Shown here: positions 7,258 to 15,437 of the stretch, in pieces
Layout of the letters: the number at the start of each line of letters is the position of its first letter
How positions within the stretch are numbered: position 1 is the first letter of the stretch
From: an uncultured Bacteroidales bacterium
GTDB taxonomy: Bacteria > Bacteroidota > Bacteroidia > Bacteroidales > Paludibacteraceae
NCBI GenBank assembly: GCA_937901025.1
Contig: CALCGR010000124.1
Span: 1 to 32,530, forward strand
Length of the DNA stretch: 32,530 bases
Direction: 5' to 3'
Made by a program: the position numbers and the translations under genes
Notes under the pieces: model-generated
The model's database searches: none
Seen by the model: the letters and a program-made list of their open reading frames with translations, nothing else
What the model was told of the DNA's origin: nothing

Positions 7258-8646
7258 TTATTTCCCTCCTAAGATTAATTGTACTTGACCCAAGCCTTTG
7301 GTGGAGAGGTTGGATTCGATATCATATTCGTTCATTAACCATTTCTGCAGGTCTTTAGCCCAAGCGGCAGGCGACAAGTCGCGACCCTTGGCATTGGTCA
7401 GAGGGATACGCACTTGTTCGATCACCATACGCGTGCCCGAGGGAGAGATGTCGGGGGTACCGAACTTCCCGTTAACGGTGTTATCTCCGAGCCAGTTCTC
7501 GATGATCTCGCTGATTTCCATATCGTCGATCTCCGTCATGACGCCGTCCACGAGGTTCTCCCACGTGAGGATGTTGAGTTTGATGGCACGGCCTTGTTTC
7601 TCGCAGTTGCGGAAATAATTGATAACGGTATTGCAGAACGGATCAAACTGTCCTTGAATAGCGCTCTCGATCATGATGGGCAGTTGGAAGGTGGAGGTAT
7701 AGGTAGCGCCCGTAGTGGTGGGGCTAACGCCGCCGATGACGAAGTCCGTATAGGCGTCGATGGCGGACATGCTCCAGGTCATGCTCTTTTGGCTACCGCC
7801 CTTCATCTCATTTTCTTTCCAGTCAATCTCAATCCAGATGTCTGCTTTTGCAGTACGACGTAATTGGTCTACCGGAGTCTCGGCAATAGCGTCTTCGAAT
7901 TTACTTACCATAGCGTGTTCTTCCGCTTCCTCTTGGCGTAAGGTACGAAGAGCAGACTTGAGGTCTTTCACTTCAAAACCACGTTGGTTCAAGCGAACCG
8001 AAACGGTGGTGATGGCTTGCGTTAAGTCTTGGTTCTCTAACAAAGCCTTGTTATAGTCGGGCAGGCCATCGGCTTCGTAACCGAGTTGGTGGCACCAACT
8101 GGCAGACGGAACAACCATGACAATAGGCATCTTACCTTTGATCTCATCCTTAGGCATGATACCATCGTTTTGCAGACGCTCGCGAAGAGCATCGATTTGA
8201 ACGACAACGGTGATGGCAACCTTGTACTCTTTGCCTACTTTGAGGATTTGGTCAGCTTCGCCGTTTCCGATGAAACTGATGTAACGTTGGAAATCTCCGC
8301 CATCTGCAAAGAAGGCGTCGAAATAAGCCTTGTTCGTTTGTTGAACCATAGGATCAGCAATCATGGCGTCGCGACCTACGATGCGGTTGTTGCCTTCGTT
8401 GTAAGAGGGATAGCCTTTGAATAGTAGGCCATGAATGGCATTCTTGCCTGCTTGCATGGTAGCTACATTCGCTTTTTTAGAGTACGTCCATACGCGAACC
8501 ATTGCGCTGCCTTCGGGAGCTTGACCTAACGAGGCTTGTAGTTCGTAACGCATTTGGTTAGTTTCTTTGTCTGCCTTCTTAGAGGCTGTGGCAGCGCTCC
8601 CTACTATAGGAAGTAACATCGCTGCAAATAAGAGAAGTTTTTTCAT
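7258..8646 (-). CDS. Secreted DUF6175-like protein, CsgG/LpoB-like fold suspected
   Basis: A 462-residue secreted protein with a signal peptide (MKKLLLFAAMLLPIVGSAATA). It resembles a Bacteroidetes family I recall as DUF6175; this is memory-based. The centre has the order seen in CsgG/LpoB-type domains: KMPIVMVVPSASW (strand), ITTVSVRLNQRGFEVKDLKS (helix and strand), a helix, then KADIWIEIDWKE, MSAIDAYTDFVIGG, and a helix SAIQGQFDPFCNTVINYF. That fold family acts in outer-membrane secretion or as an activator of envelope enzymes, but no catalytic residues are visible. Neighbours are other exported operon members: 1 bp from the next gene and 27 bp from the previous one. Confidence 0.75.
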   Translation of the reverse strand: MKKLLLFAAMLLPIVGSAATASKKADKETNQMRYELQASLGQAPEGSAMVRVWTYSKKANVATMQAGKNAIHGLLFKGYPSYNEGNNRIVGRDAMIADPMVQQTNKAYFDAFFADGGDFQRYISFIGNGEADQILKVGKEYKVAITVVVQIDALRERLQNDGIMPKDEIKGKMPIVMVVPSASWCHQLGYEADGLPDYNKALLENQDLTQAITTVSVRLNQRGFEVKDLKSALRTLRQEEAEEHAMVSKFEDAIAETPVDQLRRTAKADIWIEIDWKENEMKGGSQKSMTWSMSAIDAYTDFVIGGVSPTTTGATYTSTFQLPIMIESAIQGQFDPFCNTVINYFRNCEKQGRAIKLNILTWENLVDGVMTEIDDMEISEIIENWLGDNTVNGKFGTPDISPSGTRMVIEQVRIPLTNAKGRDLSPAAWAKDLQKWLMNEYDIESNLSTKGLGQVQLILGGK

Positions 8647-8673
8647 TTGAATACCTTTCGTTAAAAAAGTTTA

Positions 8674-9996
8674 TTATTTTTGTTTGAGTAATCTCAGTAA
8701 CATTCCCGCTTCGATGGGTTGTGCATTCTTGCCCACGACTTTAAAGAGCGTTCCCTCTTTGCTCACATCCACGTTGTTTTCCATGAGAGCATTAAACCGG
8801 TTATCCCAGATCTGGTTGCTGGCAGGTTTGAGGGTAGCGATATGGCGATACACGATTTTACCATTTTCCAGAGAAGGCTCGAGGACCTCGAAAGTGGAGG
8901 TGGGAGTGACATCTTCTTTTTCGCCTATGAGAGCGCGATAGCCGGATATCTTGCCGTTCTTCGCATATTCGACTGCGGTGATGGGCGATTTAATACGGAA
9001 GTCTTCGTATTTGGTTTGCAAGGAGGCTACGTTCTTATCGATGGAGCGAGCGGTAATGAATTCCAGCAATTGGGTCCTGTTATATTTCCCCTTGACTTCC
9101 GTCTTTTCGAATACGCTGGACTCTTCCCCTAAATAACGGAGATGGAAAGATGTCTTGTCTTCCCAAAAAGCGCGCATGCGTTCGGGGTCCGGTGTTGTGG
9201 TGAAATAACGTACATAAAACTCGTTCATCAAACTATCGTTCCACTCTATTTGATATAAATAGGTATGGGTCATAACCTTAAAGCCGGTGAATTTATCCGC
9301 GATACTTCCGACAACACCCGCCAAGTTGCTGCCGGCATTTCCGCCTAAGAGTACATCGGCTACGCCGCCCAAGACGGCAAAGGTCGCTTTGGTGGCATCG
9401 GCACGGTTTTCGGCGGTGATATACGTCATGTCACTAACCAAAACGAACGAATGCTCAATCAGTTGTTCGCTCACGTCCTGCAAGGCGGCGCGTCCTTCGA
9501 TGGTGTATTTGATTTTCTCGGCATCCATAACGGAGGTGTTATAGTCTAAACGATCCTCGAGCAGTTGTGTGTTGAAATAACTATTTTGTAGGCTGTCACC
9601 CGTAAGGTTAAACCATTTGGCAATCATACGTTTGGCCACATCGCCTTTCTCTAAGACCGCTAAGATGGCTTGCCCGTTCGCTTCCTTTTCTTCGGCGGTT
9701 AAGACCATACTTTGACCATAGACTTGTTTGTTTAATCCGCTGAACGAGCCCTTGACTCCGGATATATAGGAGTTGTCAATGACGCGGACTTGGATATCGT
9801 GGTTATCGTATTTCTCCAAACTCGGCAGGCGTTTAAAAATCTTAAACACGTCATATCCGAACTCGTCTTCCGGGTGATAGACCATCATAGACGTGATTGA
9901 GTTACGATAATAGGCTCCTACCGTCGTTTTGGCTTGCAGCGGCATCCAAAGTAGCAATGCACTAAGGAGTAAAATATAGTGTTTCATTGTTCTCAT
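8674..9996 (-). CDS. Large exported protein of unknown function (envelope operon)
   Basis: A 440-residue protein with a signal peptide (MRTMKHYILLLSALLLWMPLQA). I cannot assign a family. Visible parts: a helical N-terminal half; a central CsgG-like order (ALQDVSEQLIEHSFVLVSDM, then YLYQIEWNDSLMNEFYVRYF) interrupted by a Gly/Ala-rich hydrophobic stretch, AVLGGVADVLLGGNAGSNLA, long enough to touch or cross a membrane; and a C-terminal beta-rich module (TSTFEVLEP, KIVYRHIATL, TLFKVVGKNAQPIEAGMLL) that recalls the C-terminal domain of the flagellar protein FlgT, a weak resemblance. The start at 9996 overlaps the upstream stop by ATGA, indicating translational coupling; ATG 9987 is an alternative. 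Confidence 0.78.
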   Translation of the reverse strand: MRTMKHYILLLSALLLWMPLQAKTTVGAYYRNSITSMMVYHPEDEFGYDVFKIFKRLPSLEKYDNHDIQVRVIDNSYISGVKGSFSGLNKQVYGQSMVLTAEEKEANGQAILAVLEKGDVAKRMIAKWFNLTGDSLQNSYFNTQLLEDRLDYNTSVMDAEKIKYTIEGRAALQDVSEQLIEHSFVLVSDMTYITAENRADATKATFAVLGGVADVLLGGNAGSNLAGVVGSIADKFTGFKVMTHTYLYQIEWNDSLMNEFYVRYFTTTPDPERMRAFWEDKTSFHLRYLGEESSVFEKTEVKGKYNRTQLLEFITARSIDKNVASLQTKYEDFRIKSPITAVEYAKNGKISGYRALIGEKEDVTPTSTFEVLEPSLENGKIVYRHIATLKPASNQIWDNRFNALMENNVDVSKEGTLFKVVGKNAQPIEAGMLLRLLKQK

Positions 9997-11129
9997 AGCG
10001 GTATAAAGATATTTTTCAAGTTTGTTGTATTCGTTACTACATAGAGGTAATCTCCGTTCTTGCCATTCTTACCATTCTTACCATTGGCACCATCTTCGGC
10101 TTTACCGGAGCAACCGCTACCCGAACCGTGGGTTCCGCCTTTACCGCCCTTACCGCCTTGGCCGCCTTTCCCGCCATCCACCCAAGTGATGACTTCTGCG
10201 ATGCCTTTGCTAGCGACTAAGTTCTCGTCCAAGATAATCAAGTAGCTACCTCCATTGCCGCCATCCTCGCCATCGGTGCCGTTGCCGCCCGCTGTACCAC
10301 AGGTACCGCTCTTGGTGTGCATGACGCCATTTTTATCTTTATATGTGTAGGAGTTGCTACCATTGCGTCCCTTGGTTCCGTCACGACCGTCGGCTCCGTC
10401 CAGACCACTGCCGTAGATGTTGAAGGGCAACTGCACAAACATTACTTGTTTATCCGTGCGGTTATAGGCTAACACGACATTTGTATCCGCGGCAGCGGGA
10501 TAGGCCATAAAGACCATCTCTTTGCTCAGCGAGTGCCATGCAGCACTATCGGGGAACGATAGGTTCACGTCGTATGTATACGTGAGTCCGGATTCCTTGT
10601 GCTTGACGGTAATCTTTTGCTCCAAAGGAACCGCTCCGGCTACTACCTCGGGCAAGAAGGCATCCATGATAATCATATTGCCTTCCATGTGCATACCATT
10701 GGGTTCCATCGCAAATTCGAACAAGGCGGGATCGCAGATTTGACGCCGCTGATTCAGGATCTGGATACGGTTGTTCGTATCAATCATCGCGGAAGAGAGG
10801 CGATCGCGCTTGGCATTAAATTTACCCAATCCGACTTCTAATAACTCATGCCCGTGGGAAGTGTTTCTAATCGTGAACGTGGGTAGTACCCAGTGGTATT
10901 GCCCGCCTTGCACCTCTTCTACGATCGCGGAGGAGATAACCGGTTGACGGGAAGATTTCTTAGTTAACGTTTTTTTGAACTTCTCCAATTGGGCTTGCAG
11001 TTTCTCGGGTAGGGCAGCATCCCAACTTAATACCCGCGGCAGCGGATCAATGTCTTTGATGGCTTGAGCCCGCGTCCCGATCAGAGGTAAAACAGCAAGA
11101 CAACATGCAATAAATAATTTATTTTTCAT
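9993..11129 (-). CDS. Secreted collagen-like Gly-rich protein, first gene of the envelope operon
   Basis: A 378-residue secreted protein. Start ATG 11129 (MKNKLFIACC) is chosen because an upstream in-frame ATG at 11153 falls within the -7 box. The signal peptide ends near TRAQA. Residues about 25-245 are a non-repetitive domain (SHGHELLEVGLGKFNAKRD, a beta-rich part with LVLAYNRTDKQVMFVQLPFN). From about 248 on, Gly-X-Y triplets dominate: GLDGADGRDGTKGRNG, then GTAGGNGTDGEDGGNGG, then a strand insert (YLIILDENLVASKG), then GGKGGQGGKGGKGG and GANGKNGKNGKNGD. Collagen-like or Gly-rich bristle folds are possible. Two Cys (GTCG, GSGCSG) lie inside the Gly-rich part and could cross-link. It heads a six-gene operon beside an AraC regulator, so a surface or matrix role is plausible. 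Confidence 0.83.
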   Translation of the reverse strand: MKNKLFIACCLAVLPLIGTRAQAIKDIDPLPRVLSWDAALPEKLQAQLEKFKKTLTKKSSRQPVISSAIVEEVQGGQYHWVLPTFTIRNTSHGHELLEVGLGKFNAKRDRLSSAMIDTNNRIQILNQRRQICDPALFEFAMEPNGMHMEGNMIIMDAFLPEVVAGAVPLEQKITVKHKESGLTYTYDVNLSFPDSAAWHSLSKEMVFMAYPAAADTNVVLAYNRTDKQVMFVQLPFNIYGSGLDGADGRDGTKGRNGSNSYTYKDKNGVMHTKSGTCGTAGGNGTDGEDGGNGGSYLIILDENLVASKGIAEVITWVDGGKGGQGGKGGKGGTHGSGSGCSGKAEDGANGKNGKNGKNGDYLYVVTNTTNLKNIFIPL

Positions 11130-11150
11130 ATATTTATGTTTAAAATCGTG

Positions 11151-11182
11151 CAAAGATACGACTTTTTTTTAGATTATGCAAA
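11151..11182 (-). promoter_or_regulatory. Promoter of the 5198-11129 envelope operon
   Basis: On the minus strand TTTG (11179-11182), a 20-bp spacer and TATCTTTG (11151-11158) followed by CA match the Bacteroidetes consensus. The ATG at 11129 is about 22 bp downstream, giving a leader of only 12-15 nt. No second promoter is visible within the operon. Confidence 0.87.
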
Positions 11183-11198
11183 TATTTTTTAAAATTTT

Positions 11199-11230
11199 TT
11201 TGTGTATATGAGATTTTTTTTGTACTTTTG
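11199..11230 (+). promoter_or_regulatory. Promoter of the AraC-family regulator gene
   Basis: TTTG (11199-11202), a 20-bp spacer and TACTTTTG (11223-11230) followed by CA match the consensus. It is divergent from the operon promoter at 11151-11182, and the two -33 elements are 16 bp apart, so one bound regulator could affect both. Confidence 0.86.
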
Positions 11231-11257
11231 CAGCCGAATAGATTAAAATCCTACGTT

Positions 11258-12106
11258 ATGCAACAAAAAAACATTCCATTACTCGATTGTCCGATTGATT
11301 ATTTGATTGGAGATGCCAGTGGCAAAATTATGAACGAATACGGGCGTTTCCCCTGCAAGATTGCTTGTGGTGTGTACGCGTTTATGGCGCGCGGGACGGC
11401 GAAGGCAACGATCAATATCACTCCTTGCGATTTCAAGGAGCACGACTTGTTGTTTTTAGAACCGGGTTCGTTCTTGCAGATTAAGAAATGTTCGGAGGAT
11501 GCTTTGGTGTACTATGTGCTCTTCTCCTCGTCTTTCTTGGAGAAGTATTCTTACACGAATACGCGTATTTCCCTTGCTCCTCGTAATCAAGGACATAACG
11601 TGGTGCATTTGGCGCAGGATCGCAGTCAGTTACTCATCGATTTATATGCCCTTCTGCTCAAAGCGGCCAATTGTCAACCTTCGGCTCTGACGACGGAAAA
11701 GATGGTACACGTATATAATGTGTTTACCGTTGCTTTCCGCGACCTGAGCACGACGGAGGAAGAGGCGGTTCGTACGGTGGATCGTAAGATGGAGATCTAC
11801 CAAACGTTCTGTCAACTCGTGATGAAGAACTACCATAAACTCCATCATGTGAATGACTATGCAGATTTGATGCATATCACCTTGCCGCACCTCTGCGCCA
11901 CCATTCGGAATGCCAGCCAACGCACGGCCGGTGATATCGTCTCCGAGGCTATCTTAGTCGACGCCAAAGCCCAGCTTAAGTTAACTTCCACTCCGATTAA
12001 GGAGGTAGCACTCGCGCTGGGCTTTGATAATGTAGCGTTCTTTAATCGTTTCTTTAAGCAACACGTAGGAATGACTCCTAAGGTGTATCGCAATGCGAAC
12101 GATTAA
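11258..12106 (+). CDS. AraC-family transcriptional regulator
   Basis: A 282-residue DNA-binding protein. The N-terminal half (about 1-150) looks like a cupin-type sensory domain (ATINITPCDFKEHDLLFLEPGS). The C-terminal 90 residues hold two helix-turn-helix motifs: YADLMHITLPHLCATIRNA, then TPIKEVALALGFDNVAFFNR and FFKQHVGMTPKVYR, the AraC signature. I start at ATG 11258; the frame could extend to a TTG at 11228, but that codon lies in the -7 box. It is transcribed divergently from the secreted-protein operon at 11129, the classic arrangement for a local regulator, so control of that operon is inferred. Its 3' end overlaps convergent rfbB by 4 bp. Confidence 0.93.
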   Translation: MQQKNIPLLDCPIDYLIGDASGKIMNEYGRFPCKIACGVYAFMARGTAKATINITPCDFKEHDLLFLEPGSFLQIKKCSEDALVYYVLFSSSFLEKYSYTNTRISLAPRNQGHNVVHLAQDRSQLLIDLYALLLKAANCQPSALTTEKMVHVYNVFTVAFRDLSTTEEEAVRTVDRKMEIYQTFCQLVMKNYHKLHHVNDYADLMHITLPHLCATIRNASQRTAGDIVSEAILVDAKAQLKLTSTPIKEVALALGFDNVAFFNRFFKQHVGMTPKVYRNAND

Positions 12107-13236
12107 CGATTAGCGTACATGGATTCGTAGTATTTCTCATACTCTCCGCTGGTAATATTGTCGAGCCATGCTTGATGATCCAAGTACCAGCGGACGGTTT
12201 TTTCTATACCTTCTTCGAACTGCAAGGAGGGTTCCCATCCCAGTTCTTTTTGTAACTTACGGGAGTCGATGGCGTAGCGAAGGTCGTGTCCGGCACGGTC
12301 GGTTACGTAGGTAATCAAGTCCATGTCTTCCCCTTCTTTACGGCCGAGCAGACGATCTACCGTCTGAATCAACACTTTGATGATGTCGATATTCTTCCAC
12401 TCGTTGAATCCGCCGATATTATACGTCTCCGCAATCTTTCCTTTATGGAAGATGAGGTCAATGGCACGGGCATGGTCTTCTACGTATAACCAGTCGCGTA
12501 CGTTTTCTCCCTTACCATAGACGGGTAGGGGCTTGCGATGACGGATGTTATTGATAAAGAGCGGGATTAACTTCTCCGGGAACTGATAGGGACCATAGTT
12601 GTTGGAACAGTTGGTCACGATGGTGGGCAGACCATAGGTGTCGTGGAAAGCCCGCACGAAATGGTCGCTGCTCGCTTTCGAAGCGGAGTAGGGACTATGG
12701 GGCATATACTTAAGGTCCTCGGTGAAGAACTTCTCTCCATAGGCTAAGTGGTGCGCCTCGGAACTGGCCTTCGTGGTGAACGGCGGTTCGATGCCTTGCG
12801 GATGGGTGAGTTCCAAGGCTCCGTAGACTTCGTCCGTAGAGATGTGATAGAAACGTTTCCCCTCGAACTTCTCGGGCAGGGTCTCCCAATAGAGTTTTGC
12901 GGCTTGTAGGAGGGATAGGGTTCCTATTACGTTCGTTTTGGCAAACGTGAAGGGGTCTTTGATGGAGCGGTCTACGTGACTCTCGGCAGCCAGGTGGATG
13001 ATGCCGTCCACGTGTTCTTCTTGCATTAAAGCATAGATGGTGTCAAAGTCACAGATGTCCGCTTTGACGAACCGATAGTTGGGGGCCTTCTCGATGTCTG
13101 TCAGGTTGGCCAGGTTGCCGGCATAGGTCAACTTGTCTACATTAATAATACGGTAGTCGGGGTATTTGTTTACAAACAACCTCACTACATGACTGCCGAT
13201 AAATCCGGCTCCTCCGGTGATGATAATAGATCTCAT
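12103..13236 (-). CDS. rfbB: dTDP-glucose 4,6-dehydratase
   Basis: RfbB (RmlB) converts dTDP-glucose to dTDP-4-keto-6-deoxyglucose, the first committed step to dTDP-rhamnose and other deoxysugars for O-antigen. It is an SDR enzyme: NAD motif TGGAGFIG at residues 7-14, the catalytic STDEVYG at 133-139, YSASK at 183-187, then NCSNNYGPYQFPEKLIPLFI and GENVRDWLYVEDHARAI, all typical of RfbB. Length (377 aa) is normal. No other rml genes are adjacent. It is the last gene of a dacB-birA-rfbB unit, starting in an ATGA overlap with birA. It links by function to the glycosyltransferases and O-antigen-ligase-like gene at the end of the window. Confidence 0.96.
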   Translation of the reverse strand: MRSIIITGGAGFIGSHVVRLFVNKYPDYRIINVDKLTYAGNLANLTDIEKAPNYRFVKADICDFDTIYALMQEEHVDGIIHLAAESHVDRSIKDPFTFAKTNVIGTLSLLQAAKLYWETLPEKFEGKRFYHISTDEVYGALELTHPQGIEPPFTTKASSEAHHLAYGEKFFTEDLKYMPHSPYSASKASSDHFVRAFHDTYGLPTIVTNCSNNYGPYQFPEKLIPLFINNIRHRKPLPVYGKGENVRDWLYVEDHARAIDLIFHKGKIAETYNIGGFNEWKNIDIIKVLIQTVDRLLGRKEGEDMDLITYVTDRAGHDLRYAIDSRKLQKELGWEPSLQFEEGIEKTVRWYLDHQAWLDNITSGEYEKYYESMYANR

Positions 13237-13973
13237 AATATAAATTTGATTTGTTTAAGTAAATACGTTCTTATTTCGTTGTCTTCTGTTCTTACTATCC
13301 ACTCGCCCGCGGTTCCTATCCCTACCCATTCGGCCTTAAAACGACCTTTTGCGTCCTCGTATTCGTATAGTCCCGAACGCCGGTATAATCGGGCTATATA
13401 GCGTTGTCTCAGTTCTTGTTCGCGGGCATCTTCAAGGAGGGGTCTGAGGGCTTGCAATCGTTTCTGAATCGCTTGTAAGACTCGCTCTTTATCCTCCTGC
13501 TTGCCGGTGATGTGGCGCAGCGAAATCGGATTGGGAGCATCGCTTACAAAGGTGAGCTGGTTCACATTCACTCCGATGCCGATGATACTATCTTTTACGA
13601 GCCCTTGTCTCGACTTGTTTTCTATCAAGATCCCCCCTACTTTCTTATCCCCGAAATAAATATCGTTCGGCCATTTAATCGTGCATTGTGCATTGTGCAT
13701 CGTGCATTGTGCCCCCTGTCCCTTGCACCACTTATCCAACGCTTCCGCTACGGCTAATCCCGTGAGCATAGCCAATCGAAACTGTGTGCTGACGGCGATC
13801 TGCGGGTGGAGTAGGAAACTGACTAACAGGTTTTGTCCGCGTTCGCTCTCCCAATGCGTTCCTACTTGTCCTCTCCCTTCCGACTGATAATCCGTTACGA
13901 TGTAAAACCCCTCTTCTTGGCTCAAGTTGGATTGCATCAGTCGGTTGGTGCTATTTGTTTGCTTTATATACAT
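13233..13973 (-). CDS. birA: Biotin--[acetyl-CoA carboxylase] ligase, no HTH domain
   Basis: BirA makes biotinyl-AMP and attaches biotin to the carboxyl carrier protein. The 246 residues hold only the catalytic and C-terminal SH3-like domains (no N-terminal HTH), so it is not a repressor. GRGQVGTHW (33-41) is the biotinyl-AMP loop, KWPND (100-104) the active-site motif, KVGGIL (111-116) follows. I start at ATG 13973 (MYIKQTNSTN); the longer frame runs back into dacB. Residues about 87-99, AQCTMHNAQCTI, are encoded by a TGCACAA-family heptamer array placed immediately before KWPND, very close to the active site. Overlaps: 23 bp with dacB, 4 bp with rfbB. Confidence 0.95.
   Translation of the reverse strand: MYIKQTNSTNRLMQSNLSQEEGFYIVTDYQSEGRGQVGTHWESERGQNLLVSFLLHPQIAVSTQFRLAMLTGLAVAEALDKWCKGQGAQCTMHNAQCTIKWPNDIYFGDKKVGGILIENKSRQGLVKDSIIGIGVNVNQLTFVSDAPNPISLRHITGKQEDKERVLQAIQKRLQALRPLLEDAREQELRQRYIARLYRRSGLYEYEDAKGRFKAEWVGIGTAGEWIVRTEDNEIRTYLLKQIKFIL
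13679..13713 (-). repeat. Heptanucleotide tandem repeat inside birA (TGCACAA family)
   Basis: On the minus (coding) strand five 7-bp units can be read, mostly TGCACAA with two TGCACGA and one degenerate end unit. It encodes a heptad-periodic peptide AQCTMHN-AQCTI. The same unit family occurs in miaA and the glycogen synthase gene, each in the coding sense. Confidence 0.9.
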
Positions 13974-15333
13974 GGAGCAAATAATCCTGTATGATGTTTT
14001 GCATCTTCTGCGCTTTCCCGTCGGCACTGCTCACTAACACGGCAAACGTCCATTTCCTTCCGTCGGGAAGGAAGATATATCCCGCATAGTTTTTGGTTCC
14101 GGCAATCGTTCCGCTTTTGGCATATACTCTGCCCTCCAGGGCGGTACCATAGAGCAAACTGCTGACCGTACCCGTCTTACCGCAGATGGGCAGGCTTTGC
14201 AACCAAACGTCGTAATACTTGCTCTTACTCATATATTCCAGCACCTGCACCAAGGTCTTGGCGCTAATCGCGTCTTGGGGGGCCAGTCCGCAACCGTCCT
14301 TCATAATCATTCCGCTTAGGTCAATCTTACGGCGTTGCCAGAAGGAGCGCAGTACTTCGCAACTATTGTGAATCGTCCCGGGGGTACCCATCTTAAGTCC
14401 CATATAGCGGAACATTGCCTCGGCGTAAAGATTGTCGCTATAGATGTTCGTGTGCGCAATAAGGGCACCTAAACTATCCGATGCGTGTTCAAAGAGCAAG
14501 TGCCGCTCTTTTTGTGTGTTCTTTTCGGCTTGATAGGTGGCTTCCCCCGTAACCGGGATACCACATTCCTCTAACCGCGCTTTGAGGTGCTCAACCAATA
14601 GCAGGCCCGGATTAGGCAGGTCACTCTTGACCCCGAACTGCCCTTGCTTGGACGGTACACTCCCGCTCAAATAGCGCTCGTTACTATAGGGGAGGCCATA
14701 CACGTAAGCCCCGTCATACGTGATATCCGTACACCTCACGTGATTGATGACGCGCAGGTTCTCTACTCGGGGTTCGGTACGAATCACATTCGCTACGGAA
14801 CCTACTTCCCCACTCTTGAGCACGATGTTCATCGTGTTGCTCATATAGTTGAGTGCGAACACACCGGGGGCGTAGTAATTGCCCGCATCCTCCATCAACC
14901 AATTCGGGTTTTGGGCTTCGGCATCGAATAAACTCATGTCGGCTACGATATCTCCGTCAATCTTTTTGATTCCTGCCTGCCGTAGCGCTTTAATCCATTG
15001 ATAGTGAAACTGCTGCCCGATCTTTAAGTCGCCTAAGGAAGGGTCTCCTCCTCCGCGAATAATCAGGTCTCCGTGCAGCACCCCGTCGCGAATCGATCCC
15101 GTGTGCTCTACGGCGGTAGTAAAACGGAAAGACGGACCGTACATCTCCAGCATCGCTGCCGTTGTTAGCACTTTCATTACGGAAGCGGGGGGCACCACAT
15201 TCTCTGCCCGGTAGGATTCGATGACCGTCTTATGGGCTTCATCTTCAATATATACACTGATGTTGGCGCACTGCGTTACCTTGTGACTCGTCAGTACGGA
15301 AATCGTCAGCAAAAAAGAGAAGATAGTGAGCAT
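13951..15333 (-). CDS. dacB: D-alanyl-D-alanine carboxypeptidase/endopeptidase (PBP4, S13 family)
   Basis: A 460-residue periplasmic serine peptidase that trims peptidoglycan stem peptides or cuts cross-bridges. A signal sequence covers about residues 1-22. The catalytic SxxK is SVMK at 51-54, an SxN motif is in NIYSDNLYAEAMFR, and the KTG-type motif is KSGTIAGTKNYAGY near the C-terminus. HGDLIIRGGGDPSLGD and KDGCGLAPQDAIS are further S13 markers. Length is normal for the family. It has its own promoter at 15352-15383 and leads the dacB-birA-rfbB unit. Confidence 0.95.
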   Translation of the reverse strand: MLTIFSFLLTISVLTSHKVTQCANISVYIEDEAHKTVIESYRAENVVPPASVMKVLTTAAMLEMYGPSFRFTTAVEHTGSIRDGVLHGDLIIRGGGDPSLGDLKIGQQFHYQWIKALRQAGIKKIDGDIVADMSLFDAEAQNPNWLMEDAGNYYAPGVFALNYMSNTMNIVLKSGEVGSVANVIRTEPRVENLRVINHVRCTDITYDGAYVYGLPYSNERYLSGSVPSKQGQFGVKSDLPNPGLLLVEHLKARLEECGIPVTGEATYQAEKNTQKERHLLFEHASDSLGALIAHTNIYSDNLYAEAMFRYMGLKMGTPGTIHNSCEVLRSFWQRRKIDLSGMIMKDGCGLAPQDAISAKTLVQVLEYMSKSKYYDVWLQSLPICGKTGTVSSLLYGTALEGRVYAKSGTIAGTKNYAGYIFLPDGRKWTFAVLVSSADGKAQKMQNIIQDYLLHVYKANK

Positions 15334-15351
15334 ATTTTAAAAATTAGCGTG

Positions 15352-15383
15352 CAAAGATAAGGAAATATCTTGATATTTGCAAA
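15352..15383 (-). promoter_or_regulatory. Promoter of dacB-birA-rfbB
   Basis: On the minus strand TTTG (15380-15383), a 20-bp spacer and TATCTTTG (15352-15359) followed by CA. The dacB ATG is 19 bp downstream of the -7 box. Confidence 0.86.
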
Positions 15384-15388
15384 AAAAA

Positions 15389-15420
15389 TTTGCTTTTTTC
15401 AGGATTTATTTGTAATTTTG
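15389..15420 (+). promoter_or_regulatory. Promoter of gldD-GGGPS-tadA-HD-dusB
   Basis: TTTG (15389-15392), a 20-bp spacer and TAATTTTG (15413-15420) followed by CA. The gldD ATG at 15438 is 18 bp downstream. The -33 element lies 5 bp from that of the divergent dacB promoter. Confidence 0.86.
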
Positions 15421-15437
15421 CAGCGCAAAAAGGATTT

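Noticed and set aside
10060..10245. A Pro-rich plus-strand frame opposite the collagen-like region
   Set aside because: It is the mirror of Gly codons (GGN read as NCC), a low-complexity shadow with no signals of its own.
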